NCBI RefSeq assembly: GCF_000003605.2
Contig: NW_003149275.1
Coordinates: forward strand, 45,158 to 88,693
Direction of reading: 5' to 3'
From: Saccoglossus kowalevskii
Taxonomy: Eukaryota > Hemichordata > Enteropneusta > Harrimaniidae
Length of the DNA: 43,536 nt
Position numbers and translations under genes: made by a program. Shown piece after piece: positions 22,795 to 34,061 of this stretch (position 1 is the stretch's first letter; each line of letters begins with the position of its first letter). The notes under the pieces were generated by a model, which did no database searches, was not told the DNA's origin, and saw only the letters and a list, made by a program, of their open reading frames with translations.

Positions 22795-25700
22795 GTGAGT
22801 ATCTAAGTATAACATAATAAAACCAGCCAGAATCAATCAAATTACTCGAAACAGGAAAACAATCGTGACATTTCGTATAATGTAAATTTCCATCTTAAGT
22901 GACTCACTGAAAGTTTCTCCAATCAGATCTAAATAATCCTATTACCAGACAAGATAAGGAGGTGCTCGTTGCAGACATACTCACAAATAAGGAACCATGT
23001 ACCATTAACTGTAATGTGTGCTTTGGGTGCTGATCAAGTCTAGTTAACTTTTTTGTTTGGGTTTTTCTCAAGTAATTTTTCTTGGCCTCTTGGCTTGGCT
23101 CTTTAGTAAGGAGCCGACCTCAGATAACCCACTAAATTTACATTAGTCAATCATATTGATATCCTCATTATAGCCATAACATCGACCCTTGACACAATTA
23201 ATATGAACATCACCCCTAAAGTTTTCATTACTAAAAAATATATTTAGTATTCCCGTCTAACCTCACAAGCTTGCACGAAAGACCAGCGCGGTCATTCTAT
23301 ACATTCCATGTTTTAAATGAATACACATATATAGGTAACCCCTATGTTGACAGAGACCGCCTACTTACACCCTAATGAGCTTACACATGTTGAAGTGTTA
23401 ACTCAAAATACAGAGTCAACGAAATCTAAATTTCACAAAATAAAATCACCACATTCACACTTTTCTTGACTGAAGTTTTTTTAAAAATACAAGCCATAGT
23501 AAGTTAAACCATATAAATAAATAATGATGTCAATCCATTACTTTTACTGGTACTAGTATTCTGGTACTATTGTTAAATACTACTATTATGAATTAAAAAA
23601 AATATGTAAACAAATGGTCATAATGTTCTGGTCGATATCAGGTCACAACATAAAATATCGGCGCTTCATCGATGTACACGTAGACGTTACTTTATTCACC
23701 TACCCGTCGCTTTTTCGTTCACGAACAAAATCAGTCGGTGTCAGGTGATAATTAATGTTTTAATTGATGTGAGGTCATTTCACTATAGAATAGGGGTTAT
23801 ACGTAATCACTGTTAGAACACAGCCTGGTCAACTCGATTCAATATTTCAATAGTATATTTTCAAAATAATGGGTGAATATACCAGTAGTTGGCAATCACT
23901 AAGTATAGTTATTGTATGTCTAGCAAACTGTCTACCTAAATTCTGTCGTCAATACTTGCCCGGAGCTGGTGTTGTCTTTTGTAAAAAAAAACAGAGCGAT
24001 AACTGTAGTTCCTTTTATCTGTGTCCTTTAAAAACGTGACATGTATATCAGCGGGCAGTTGACTACGATTCTTGTCATTTATTGTGAAGTACGTCGAAGT
24101 TAATGGAAAGTCAACATAACCAATCATGGGTTGACCAGTAAGGAGAACGTGTTGACATTCATTCATATCTATCCCCATTAAAATTGACATTCGTTGTGCT
24201 TGTATTATCTCGGAATGTAGTACATGTACATTATATTGTGCTTTGATGAATAATCGGTATGTACATTGTTGAATAGATATTATTGGGGTGAAAATTCCAA
24301 TTTGATGTACGTAACATGCAATCAAAACCGTATAGGTATACCTACAATGCACGGCTAAATGTACAGCAATTATCATTTCCTAAGTTCATATAATTCATAC
24401 TGCAGCATTGCTGGCAGTTGAATATCATGATATCAAACATTGGCACCAATTACATGTTTACGTTAAGGTCATTTTTCCGATAACCCAGTTACTGTTAAAG
24501 ATGAGTAAATATGAAAGACGACATCCTATTCTTCCATGTGATAACGTTATCAGAGTAAATAAGACAAACTGCACGCGGCGACATGATGCATGTCGTATGT
24601 AAGATCACGCCACTATTAGTAAGGGGTCATAGCATAAAACGTGTATCAAATTATGTCACGCATTATACTTTATACGTTTGGAATTAATTGTAATAAGAAC
24701 GACGAGCTCAGCTTTTTATGATTATTTGACTTGTCATAAACAACGTATATAATACATGAGTGACGGCACCGTTGTTTATGTTATGTAAAAATGTACTTAA
24801 CTGATACTATCACATGCGATTTCATTTGAGTATTTGTAATCTCAACATATGAAATATGACCTTCCAGGGTTGATGTTGATTCAATAAAAAAACCGTATTC
24901 ATTTGTTTGTCAGTGACGTAACTACAGTGGTAGAGACTATGACAGTTCGCGTTGGTAAATAAGTATGGGTAATTACCAGTGCAACTTTAGAGGGCGTTGT
25001 TTATGTCTGAATATATCTGTATTGTATATTCGTATTGTATTTGTATTTTCAAGTTTTTTTTGAATGCAGACTAATTTCTTTATTAGTTTAATATCACCAT
25101 AGGGAATATTTGTCTTATAACCACTAGCACGAGTTTGCCTAACAAACCAATAATTTTGTTTTGTCTCAACATAGAATCATTCTATATCTCTATATTAAAA
25201 AATCAGCAAATTTATTTGCGGATATAATACGTTGTTTGTTCAATTTACACACAAGGGTTGGAAAAACGGCGTTACTTGGAGACAGTGTAGACAATGTGTT
25301 CATAATGTTGTCGATTACCTCTTGTGTTCTTGTCCAAAATGCACGTTAATAAACCCATCGCAAAGATGTTTGATGATGGCTTATTTCTCTCGTGTCTCCT
25401 TGTCTTGTATTGCACAATATTGCCACAGTTTAAAAACTGGGTGTAAATCGATCTGTTTTAGGCAATTGGAAATCACGAGTTTGACAATGGAATTGATGGT
25501 CTCACGCCTTTTCTAGACAATGTAACCTTCCCTGTATTGAGTGCAAACATCGATGATACTGATGAACCAAGCATACAAGGCAAATACAGCAAGTCTACTG
25601 TACTGACAAGGGGGAATGAGAAAATTGCTATTATTGGGTACACAACAACTGAAACACCGGTAATTTCTAGTCCTGGTAAGTTTTTATTTATAAACTTATC

Positions 25701-28700
25701 ATGCATCTAGATGTGGATGCCGCATGATTGTAATATCATACAGCGATGTTGTGAGATTGAAATGTACCATTATTTTCACTAAGGAAGGTTTTGCTGATTG
25801 GGTAATGTTCTTTTCTGTGGGATCTGTTTTTAAATGTTGTCGTATTATATCGACGCCATGATTTGTATGGCGACCAAATAACCAATCCATCATCTAAAGT
25901 AATTATTTGGTTCTAGGTAAATTGAAGTTTTTAAATGAAGTCGATGCCATACAGCAAGAGTTGAACCGACTGAAGAATGAAGATCCAACCATCAATAAGT
26001 TCATTGCTCTAGGCCATAGTGGAATTGTTGTTGATATCGAAATTGCTAACAAGGTTGTAGGCATTGACGTTGTTATTGGTGGGCACTCCAATACGTTTTT
26101 GTATACTGGTAGGTTTTATTCAAAGATCAAATATAAGTTGGGCTGGGTTCATAAACTTATCGTTAAGTTTCAACGGCCATTTTGAGTTAAATTAGTAACG
26201 AGGTTGACACATCTTTAACGAGATATTAATGTTTGCATTTCAGGGGTTCCTCCATCAACAGAGGTTCCTATGGACGAATATCCTATATTAATCCACCCAC
26301 CTCATGATAGTAATCTTGATGTTCTTGTTGTACAAGACTATGCCTATGGAAAATATCTTGGAGAATTGGAAGTGACTTTTGACGACGACGGCAATTTAAT
26401 TGGTTGGCATGGAAACCCAATACTATTAGACAATAGCACAGCAGAAGGTTAGCATTGTTTTGAATATTGAATGGATAAACATTGTTGTTGAGTTTTTTTT
26501 ATCCCCTTATCGTCATATTCAAAACTATTAATTTTATGTGTGGTTCAGAAGTTGTACATGGTAGGTGTACGAATTTTGTAAACTCACAAAGGCCGTTTGA
26601 CAATTATAATGCTATAATAGCATTCTGTTAAGCAAAATTATTTGTGAAAATTAATGGTAGTAATGGGTACGTAAATTTGCTTGAGAAACAAAACAGAACC
26701 GACTTCATTTTTATGAGAGGCATGATGTTATTTAAAACAGAACTAATTGTATTATCGTAAGAGACATACTTCTCAAACAGGAAAAACTATAATGTTGTCT
26801 AGACCCAGATACATTGAGTGAAATTATGAAATGGACACAGCCGCTGGAAGAATACAGATACAACATAATAGGACGAACAAACGTGAATTTAATTGGTGAT
26901 CGAATGGTGTGCCGATTAGAGGAGTGCAACATGGGTAATATGGTAACAGATGCTGTTATACATGAAAATATAAAGTACCCGGATGAAGTCAAATGGAACC
27001 ACGTTTCCATGGCAATTTGGAATAGTGGCGGAATAAGAGCTTCCCTTGAAATAGGTATGCATATAAGATTTTCCTATTTCTATGTTATTCAGATTCTTAG
27101 TTGTATATGTACAGTAACGACATATCTTTCTTTCTTTCTTGTCATTCTATGGACTTTACGTGTAACACATTGAAAGTGTCAACATCACTATATCTTAATC
27201 GCCGAACATTTACATTTAGTAGTCAAATAATGCGTTTAAAATGTGTTAAGAACATTAAATAAATAAATAATTACACTAAATATCATACTAAAGCATGGTT
27301 GTCACAAACTGTATCCCCTCAGACATCACAATACAACAAAGAAACTCACTACTACACTTTATATAGAGTACAACACTAATGACGCATTGGTTTTATCGGT
27401 TGGTTCCTAACTGAACTATTACACAAGTTATTTAATGCTACTCAAAACTGAATACCCAAATAACGGTATGATAGTATCCCGACAAAATGCTCGAAAATAA
27501 CATTAGTGTTAGTGTAGAGTCAAGAATTCAAATAACACTAGTGATTTATATCATTAAACTTTATCAGTCAATGACGAAATATAATTCTTGTACTTTTTTA
27601 CAATATCTCAGGTGATATTACTGTGGCCGAATTAATGACTGTATTTCCGTTTGGTAACACTGTTGATATAATAGTGCTGAAAGGAGAACATTTACTTGGA
27701 GCATTAGAACATTCTGTACATAGATATAGTGCAATTCAAGCGCATGGAGAATTTCTTCAAATGTCAGGTACGTATTGAAGTTATATCACTTATCTAGCAT
27801 GTTATGTATGTGTTTGTTCGTAGTGTATATTATCGTACGGAGTTCGCCGTATCCAGAAACGTAATGAGCCTAAATATATACCGCTACTTAATAGGGATAC
27901 GAGTCGAGTATGACATCACTAGACCATCTGGAGATCGGGTTGTCGACGTCCAAGTTCAATGTGTCGAATGTGAGAACCATGTTCCCGTATATGAACCGCT
28001 AGATTTGAATAAAGAATATGCAGTTATCACAACAAATTTTATTGCAAACGGAGGTGATGGATATGATGTGATCAGAGATAATAAGATAGAGCACGAAACA
28101 GGTAAGACAATAATATGAAAAGAAATGTAAGTGTATCATAATTAATTAAAGAATTAAGTTAACAAAAAAAAAACGCGACGAAGATTGTCATCACTTTCAA
28201 ATTAATTACACTGAATGTTCAAACTCTTTTCTCTGCACTCTATTCGTTAATATGTATTATCATCATAAGATGGTGGTCGGTTCAGATGCTTAGGAAATTG
28301 TTTTATACTCGTGCTAATGAACAGAAGTGTGACTGAATTGTCTGTGATCGTTTCTCAATTGATCAGTTATATTATATAATGAACAGGCTTCAAATTATAA
28401 TGGTTCTCTGATCCACGGCATCTAGTAAATGACATATGAGATGTGTAGATAAATTCACAGTGAATTATACACCATATTCAGGTAACCACCAGAACCGCTT
28501 GATTCAAGTTCACGGCATATGAGAATAATATTTGCTCATTTAAACTATTGACATGTCAATATATTTGTTGTGATTTTAGGCAGCATGGAACTAGAGGTAA
28601 TAGCAGACTATATAGAGACATTATCGCCTTTATACAATGGCCTAGAATCTCGAATACAGTTTGCAGACACTATTAGCGCCGCCGCATCTTACTACAAAGA

Positions 28701-28755
28701 AATGGATTTGATGGCATTCACAGTTTTAGCAGTATTTACTTATTTTATTAATTAA
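22453..28755 (+). CDS. NT5E: Ecto-5'-nucleotidase (CD73 family), complete, 8 exons
   Basis: Hydrolyses extracellular AMP to adenosine at the outer cell surface. Exons: 22453-22794, 25462-25675, 25917-26108, 26244-26447, 26803-27054, 27612-27767, 27895-28101, 28580-28755. All junctions are GT/AG and in phase; total 1743 bp, 580 aa, close to vertebrate CD73 (574). Residues 1-22 form a signal peptide. The metallophosphatase half has HTNDVHARFE (D33, H35), LLDAGDEYQG (D86), GNHEFDNG (N118, H119), LGHSG (H219) and GGHSNTF (H242). The C-terminal nucleotide-binding half has WNSGGIRASLEIG (N391, R396), FPFGNT (F415) and NFIANGGDGY (F502, D508), matching the adenine-stacking and ribose-binding positions. 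The last 16 residues are hydrophobic after AAASYY, a GPI-anchor signal. Intron 1 (2.7 kb) holds an antisense ORF. No frameshift or missing catalytic residue. Confidence 0.96.
23936..24376 (-). CDS. Unrecognised 146-codon antisense ORF in intron 1 of the nucleotidase gene
   Basis: Longest unassigned frame in the window. It begins MIIAVHLAVHCRY and ends RQHQLRASIDDRI. I recognise no domain; there is no signal peptide followed by cysteine pairs and no nearby promoter or polyA signal that I can defend. It may be a chance open frame. Confidence 0.2.
   Translation of the reverse strand: MIIAVHLAVHCRYTYTVLIACYVHQIGIFTPIISIQQCTYRLFIKAQYNVHVLHSEIIQAQRMSILMGIDMNECQHVLLTGQPMIGYVDFPLTSTYFTINDKNRSQLPADIHVTFLKDTDKRNYSYRSVFFYKRQHQLRASIDDRI
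25462..25675 (+). CDS. NT5E: 5'-nucleotidase exon 2
   Basis: Begins AIGNHEFDNG directly after TCTGTTTTAG; contains the catalytic Asn-His pair and FPVLSANID. Phase 1 donor GTAAGT. Confidence 0.95.
25917..26108 (+). CDS. NT5E: 5'-nucleotidase exon 3
   Basis: KLKFLNEVDAIQQELNRL helix, then ALGHSG and GGHSNTFLYTG with two metal-binding histidines. Donor GTAGGT. Confidence 0.95.
26244..26447 (+). CDS. NT5E: 5'-nucleotidase exon 4
   Basis: End of the metallophosphatase domain and the connecting segment (VVQDYAYGKYLGELEVTFD, GWHGNPILLDNS). Donor GTTAGC. Confidence 0.94.
26803..27054 (+). CDS. NT5E: 5'-nucleotidase exon 5
   Basis: Start of the C-terminal nucleotide-binding domain: CRLEECNMGNMVTDAV and WNSGGIRASLEI. 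Acceptor TTGTCTAG, donor GTATGC. Confidence 0.94.
27612..27767 (+). CDS. NT5E: 5'-nucleotidase exon 6
   Basis: GDITVAELMTVFPFGNT substrate-pocket segment and LKGEHLLGALEHSV. Donor GTACGT. Confidence 0.94.
27895..28101 (+). CDS. NT5E: 5'-nucleotidase exon 7
   Basis: GIRVEYDITRPSGDRVVDV and NFIANGGDGYDV, the second adenine-stacking Phe and ribose-binding Asp. Acceptor TACTTAATAG, donor GTAAGA. Confidence 0.94.
28580..28755 (+). CDS. NT5E: 5'-nucleotidase exon 8 with GPI-like tail
   Basis: Last 57 codons plus TAA. Ends in a small-residue site (SAAAS), a short spacer and hydrophobic LMAFTVLAVFTYFIN: a GPI-anchor attachment signal. Confidence 0.93.
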
Positions 28756-28781
28756 AATTAGAAGTTATTTTTCATAAATTA

Positions 28782-28809
28782 AGTTTATCAACCCAGTTGT
28801 TGATAAACT
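28782..28809 (+). promoter_or_regulatory. Perfect stem-loop in the 5'-nucleotidase 3' UTR
   Basis: AGTTTATCAAC (28782-28792), loop CCAGTT, GTTGATAAACT (28799-28809): an 11-bp perfect stem starting 27 bases after the TAA. Confidence 0.6.
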
Positions 28810-28999
28810 GATAAGGGCTGTCCTCAGTATATATTGTGGAATTTGTTTTGTACTTTTATTTGTTCAATATGATTTATTTCATTTATTATAACATGAAAAC
28901 ATAAACTAATAATACAGATGTTAATAAGACGCATGCTGGTGATTATCTATATTCAACTTGACAAGTGATATCTCTATTCTCCGCAAATCCAAGATGTGA

Positions 29000-29306
29000 A
29001 ATAAAATGTGTGACTAGAGACTATTATATTCAAGATATGTGCAAGTGCATACATTTGTACAGTGTATTGGGTGTGATTCATATTGTGTAAGATCAACAAA
29101 TTGCATGTTTGGGATAGATATTATAAACATATATTACATGACTTATAAATAGATTGTTTACTAATTGTATTTAACAACGATTGGCTGGTCGCATGTTTAC
29201 TCTACTACGCCTTAAAGTTTTTAATAGAATTTTTAAGTCTTTGTAAGCGTGGACAGAGAGAAGGAGGCAGCGAAGGGTTACCTCAGCTGACCGTTTGATG
29301 AATAAA
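29000..29306 (+). promoter_or_regulatory. Candidate polyadenylation signals of the 5'-nucleotidase gene
   Basis: AATAAA at 29000-29005 and again at 29301-29306, about 250 and 550 bases after the stop codon. Either could end the transcript. Confidence 0.4.
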
Positions 29307-29309
29307 GCT

Positions 29310-31300
29310 GGACTCTCTGTAATTAACTATTGGATATTCAAACTGGAAACAGATGAAACAAAAATCTAACAATTTATGATAATAAATTCGACTATAACGT
29401 CTTCTCGCTGTCATTTAAAAACGCTTTAGTCATTGTAAATATAACCAATTGATTTGTTCATTCAACACTGAGGCAAAATCTTTAACAAAAACGAACTTTT
29501 AGCAGTCAATACAATTTTAGATTTTTCTATAAACCGGTGCATACTAATTGGCTAATTTACATAATAATCAACTAATGTAAGCATATTTTTCGATATCCTA
29601 TCTAGCTTGCTTGAATTTCTTGTAACTTGCATACTGTTTTTTGTAGTTTTGTGAATGCACTACTCTGCTATCAGTATATATTAATTAGCAAATTTGCTAC
29701 CAATTAACTACTTCCACATTTTGGTTCTGTCTGAGGCTGACCAATAAAAGTTGATTATTGTTACTACTTGTTAATATTCTTCGAATTTGTATCGACCCGT
29801 CAAAAACAAATTGCATATTTATTGGTTGTTCTCTTTTACGAATTTGAATCAATGATACCTGAAAACCCACTTTACTCTGCTCTTGTTTGGCTTGATAGTC
29901 AAGACAATTTACTAGGTGCCATCAATAACAACCTCTCTTGGGTTGCTAGCCGTCCTAAAAATTATGAAGTGTTTGTCTTGAAATGTGTTGCTTTATTTCA
30001 AAAGCATAGAAATAAACATACCTATTGAGTATTTCTTGATTATAAAAAATATGTGATAGTGGTATTTAGAGACTGATTTGCTCTGTGGTTATTCAGGGAG
30101 TATTATTGAGAGTAATAAAACACGTATGTGATCTTATTGGTATTGAAACTGATATTTTGTAATCAATAGAAGAGCTGTAAACGGGAATATGATTATATCT
30201 GATTGACCTTTGGGAATTTAGATAAATAAAATACTAATTAATGACTTATCGATGTCGATGATGCCATACTCAAGGCATCAAATGAGGCGGCGCAACTATT
30301 TTCAGTGTTTCATGCAACCTCTGGAATAAAACTAATTTCCTAATGAAATATATAAACAATTGAATATAGAACAAATATTATTTTACTGGACCACATTTAC
30401 ATTCTAGAAGATAGAACAAACTCAATATCTTATTCACTGCAATTAAAAAAAATCGTCATTAATATTAACTCAATAGATGTTGTATTTATAAGTTTTAATA
30501 CTGAATAAGACTGCAATGCAGAAAGTCTTGAAAATGCAAAGCTTAAAGACATTTTATGGGCAAGAATAAAGCAAACACGGCAGCTTGTGCGACTTAGAAT
30601 GAATACCAAGGACATTTGGTATGGACAAAAGAGTGTTGCACAAGCTTATGTAGTAATGAAATTCAAAACCATTCAGTTGTTTTTTCTAACATATCAATAA
30701 TTCATCATTGTAGGATTCCCTACAGACGATAAGGCGATTTCCCTGACTTCTCAATATCCATAATTCGGGAAGTTCCTGGGATTCACATTCTAAACTTTTC
30801 AGAATGCAGTATTGCTGGGCATTAATAAGTTGAAATGAAATCTGTGTACAGATATTTTGCTACTGTCTATATGTAGTGTGAGAAATAAGCGCCATGATGA
30901 AATTAGTGAAGTGATCGGAAATCCCCAGGAAATCCTTTATCCCATTCATTAGGCGACATACACAACTATATGTAATAATATATGCATTAGTATATGCTTC
31001 GCATCAATGATATGGCCTTGGCATAAACGTTCCGATGATCATGATAAGTGTCGCACGCAACGTAATATTACCGTAATTGGTATAGTACAGGTGTGATGGT
31101 TCAAATACCAAAATGGCAACAGTAACAAAAAGACTTCCCTGGCGGCGATGATAAAATACGAACACGGAGCCAACAGATGAGGTTTCAACTGGTACTGGTA
31201 TTATTATACTCTGCAAACATCAAGTACAATAACGCGGTAAAACTCCACTACTCCAATAACTAGATACTTAAACTCCAATACAATTCAACGAGATCTCCGA
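29310..31300. other. Intergenic, no recognised gene
   Basis: AT-rich. A plus-strand frame at 29768-30028 (86 codons) contains ENPLYSALVWLDSQDNLLGA, which looks protein-like, but I cannot assign it. Confidence 0.3.
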
Positions 31301-31320
31301 TCTGATCTCAGTGCTGAACA

Positions 31321-31506
31321 ACTCCCCTATATATACCCACACTGTCTATAAATAGACCATTACATCAGCATACATAATGAGTCTGGAACTTACTACAAAT
31401 TTCTAGAATGTTCCATTACCTTCTATTGCCTTCTACAGTGTCCTATTACCTATTCAACCAGCTTCTAAAAATTCCACCCAGACACAGTACGGTTCTAGAA
31501 CATTCT
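31321..31506 (-). promoter_or_regulatory. Promoter-like block with two perfect heat-shock elements
   Basis: TTCTAGAATGTTC at 31401-31413 and TTCTAGAACATTC at 31493-31505 each fit nTTCnnGAAnnTTCn exactly. A weaker TTCTAAAAATTCC lies between them. On the minus strand they sit 65 and 157 bp upstream of TATATATAG (31335-31327). TATAAATAG at 31347-31355 is an alternative plus-strand TATA. Downstream on the minus strand only a 70-codon unrecognised frame (31216-31004) follows. Orientation and target are inferred. Confidence 0.45.
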
Positions 31507-31509
31507 CAG

Positions 31510-32674
31510 TCACACGGAAGTGGTAAACAAGTCGTTTGCGACAATAAGCTACCAAAATAGTTTTATAGAAAAAGTTGGTTATACTTCACAATATCACCAT
31601 TTTGGCAAACCAATATAACATACTGTAGTAACATAACTAGCCACTTTAATGTTAATGCAAGAACAGTCACAGAATTATCTAGTACTCCGCCTCTTTGCAA
31701 TCAGCCTTTGAGTCCAGAACCCTTAATATTATTTTCTTAGTCTCTTTTCAAGTTTTGATCTGTCATAGTCGGCAAGGTACACTTCCTTGGAAATATAGGT
31801 TCAGTTGCTAAAAATGCTACTATATCTATACAGCATCTGAAAGCACAGACATGGGCAATTACTGTAGTAAATATGTCATAAATATATTTGTTTCAGAGAT
31901 TACATTAGATTATTAAGGTATATGTTGCTATGGTTGTTTTTTGTAATGCTGACTACTGAGAATAGCCCCATTTAACACATTCAGTCGTGCGGACGACATA
32001 TGGAATGCAAAGTGCGCTAGCTGCACTGTAGGTTGGAAAAGTGCGTTCTTTTTGTTTCTGATACGCAGTTACGACCACAAACGCTAGAGACATGCTACCG
32101 ACAACAGATTCTAAGCCTTCAGATGATGTTGTTATAGTAACATGCAATCTGAATCACAATTTCAACCTGTTGCTACCTCAATGCACAACAACTCGACACT
32201 TTGCGTGCTTTAAATTAAAATCTGCATATCCCAACGTTTGGAAAGCCCTTTTCGGTTGCATGTTTGGAAAACACAATAACACCATCATTGTATACCAGGT
32301 AAATATTCATATTACAACGCCCTATGATTTCTCTATCATCCTTCAGTGTGTATTTTCAGCATTTACCAAACAAAATGAATAAGTGATATAATAGAACAGA
32401 TGGAGCGGAAAACTTAGCCTTTGTCCACACACAATCATCTGGTAAAAATGATCTTTATGTCTATGGTGCAGAACCATACTTCTTGCAAAATATTCATTCC
32501 TCTATTCTGGTTAGTATGTATGCATCATGTATAGTTTGGTTATTCAATCACATACAATCTACACAATACCGCGTTGATTCGTCTTTTTTTAGTCATCTCG
32601 ACCATTCATAATGAACGTGATTCTTGAATGCCTCTTGAATGAATAGTTTCCTACATATCTGGTTATGTACCTAA
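31510..32674. other. Intergenic, no recognised gene
   Basis: A plus-strand 96-codon frame (32092-32382) with KLKSAYPNVWKALFGCMFG overlaps a minus-strand 64-codon frame (32147-31953); neither shows a known domain. Confidence 0.3.
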
Positions 32675-32724
32675 NNNNNNNNNNNNNNNNNNNNNNNNNN
32701 NNNNNNNNNNNNNNNNNNNNNNNN
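32675..32724. other. Assembly gap (50 N)
   Basis: Fifty unresolved bases. Frames read through it are not meaningful. Confidence 0.99.
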
Positions 32725-32917
32725 TCTCGAAAAAACACGGATAATCGCACTGCAATTCTGGCGCGGCGTTGTGTTGCAATAACAGTAACATTGTTGGATA
32801 TTACGCGCACAGCGACTAAGCCCAAAAGTTGAAACAAGCAAGCTTATTGCGTGGTCAAAAATGAAAGGCGATATACAGATGTTTGAACAATAACAATCTA
32901 TGTTGGGTCCGTGGCTA

Positions 32918-33147
32918 ATGACGGTCAAGTAAATTTCTAATATTTTCTGGAATCTAACATTTTGGTTTTTGACGTAATTTTATGAATTTGTGGTATGTAA
33001 TCACAATTTAGATTCTAGCAGTGGTTTTCGAAGTTACACCTGCGGTGGCGACATTTAGTTTTCAACAATAGGATTCTGCAATGAACGACGGAAATCAAAA
33101 TCCTACTTTCAATTTGGGACGTTTCATTTTATTGATTCGCTAGAGGG
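32918..33147 (+). repeat. Left arm of a large inverted repeat
   Basis: Matches the reverse complement of 34876-35110. The best core is CTAATATTTTCTGGAATCTAAC followed by ATTTTGGTTTTTG[AG]CGTAATTT; similarity weakens inward to CATT[TC]ATTGA..CGCT..GAGGG. Confidence 0.75.
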
Positions 33148-33233
33148 CTTTTTCGGTTATTTGCACATTTTCAGTGGCGAGCCCAGCAAAGCACATACTA
33201 CAACTTTACCAGTCAGCTCTGTTTCGTATGTGA

Positions 33234-33473
33234 CGTTATTATATTCCAGAACTAAGCCACGCTAACCGTTTTGTGGCCTTGCTAATTGAAATTGAGATAG
33301 CAAAAAATGTTGAGATTGAGTATATGAGTTTTCTTGCCAAACAAGGGACTTCTCACGGCGGGATGCCGGTTGGCCCTCAATATCCGACCATAGAGGAATT
33401 ACTGAAAGAAGCGTGCGACGATTATGTAATCGCATCGTGGCATACACCCGCTAATAAGTGGATCGCATTGTAA
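33234..33473 (+). CDS. Unrecognised protein-like open frame or exon inside the inverted repeat
   Basis: Open for about 79 codons to TAA at 33471. A good acceptor (TTATTATATTCCAG) ends at 33249; after it the frame reads ELSHANRFVALLIEIEIAKN, a charged helix-like stretch, then GGMPVGPQYPTIEELLKEAC and ASWHTPANKWIAL. Composition is strongly protein-like, unlike neighbouring AT-rich frames. The first ATG is at 33324; the nominal start at 33273 is not an ATG, so an upstream exon or element start is likely. I recognise no family. It lies between the two inverted arms, which suggests it belongs to the same mobile unit. Confidence 0.35.
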   Translation, partial: RYYIPELSHANRFVALLIEIEIAKNVEIEYMSFLAKQGTSHGGMPVGPQYPTIEELLKEACDDYVIASWHTPANKWIAL

Positions 33474-33999
33474 ATGAGGCCGACTGTGAACTAAAACATT
33501 GCACTATCCAACGGCAACTCCAAAATATTATATCACTCAACACTAGTGCGATTTTGAAAACAGGATAAGACTTTTGAATAATAATGACAGTGAACAAAGT
33601 TTCAACAAATAGCGTGACACGTGAACAAATTACCGGATGATTAATGTTCGATTAAATTGCCCTGCGGGAACGTGATATTGTTTTGTATTCCTTACTTTTG
33701 ATGTTTAATTATGCAAACATTTCCACACGCTTCCTCAAAATATAAAACGTACCAGAAAATAAACTGAGACGTCCCCAACCTTATTCTGTCTCAGAATTCT
33801 CAGACAGAGCAGCTAATTTTCGTTACAGACAATGAAAATGTGTACTGTTCTATAGTGAACATTACAGGTCACCCACGAGATAATCACGTAGACGAAGCAT
33901 GGGAAGATAACTGACTGGATACATTGTTGATTTCGCTTGCCTTTGATCTATTATCGTTGGACCCGTGACAGTATTCCCCCTCGCACTATCTGTGGAATC

Positions 34000-34061
34000 A
34001 TAGCCCTATGTTGCCGACCGCATTATACACGTGACTGACTCTGGCCGGCCCATAGGGCTAT
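34000..34061. repeat. Central hairpin of the inverted-repeat unit
   Basis: ATAGCCCTATG (34000-34010) is perfectly complementary to CATAGGGCTAT (34051-34061), with a 40-nt loop. It lies close to the midpoint of the two large arms. Confidence 0.6.

Noticed and set aside
32589-32928. Minus-strand ORFs crossing the gap
   Set aside because: They read through 50 N and carry X residues, so they are artefacts.
34000-34061. Full-length palindrome from 32.9 to 35.1 kb
   Set aside because: Only the outer arms and the central hairpin match; the inner 1.7 kb does not align to its own reverse complement.
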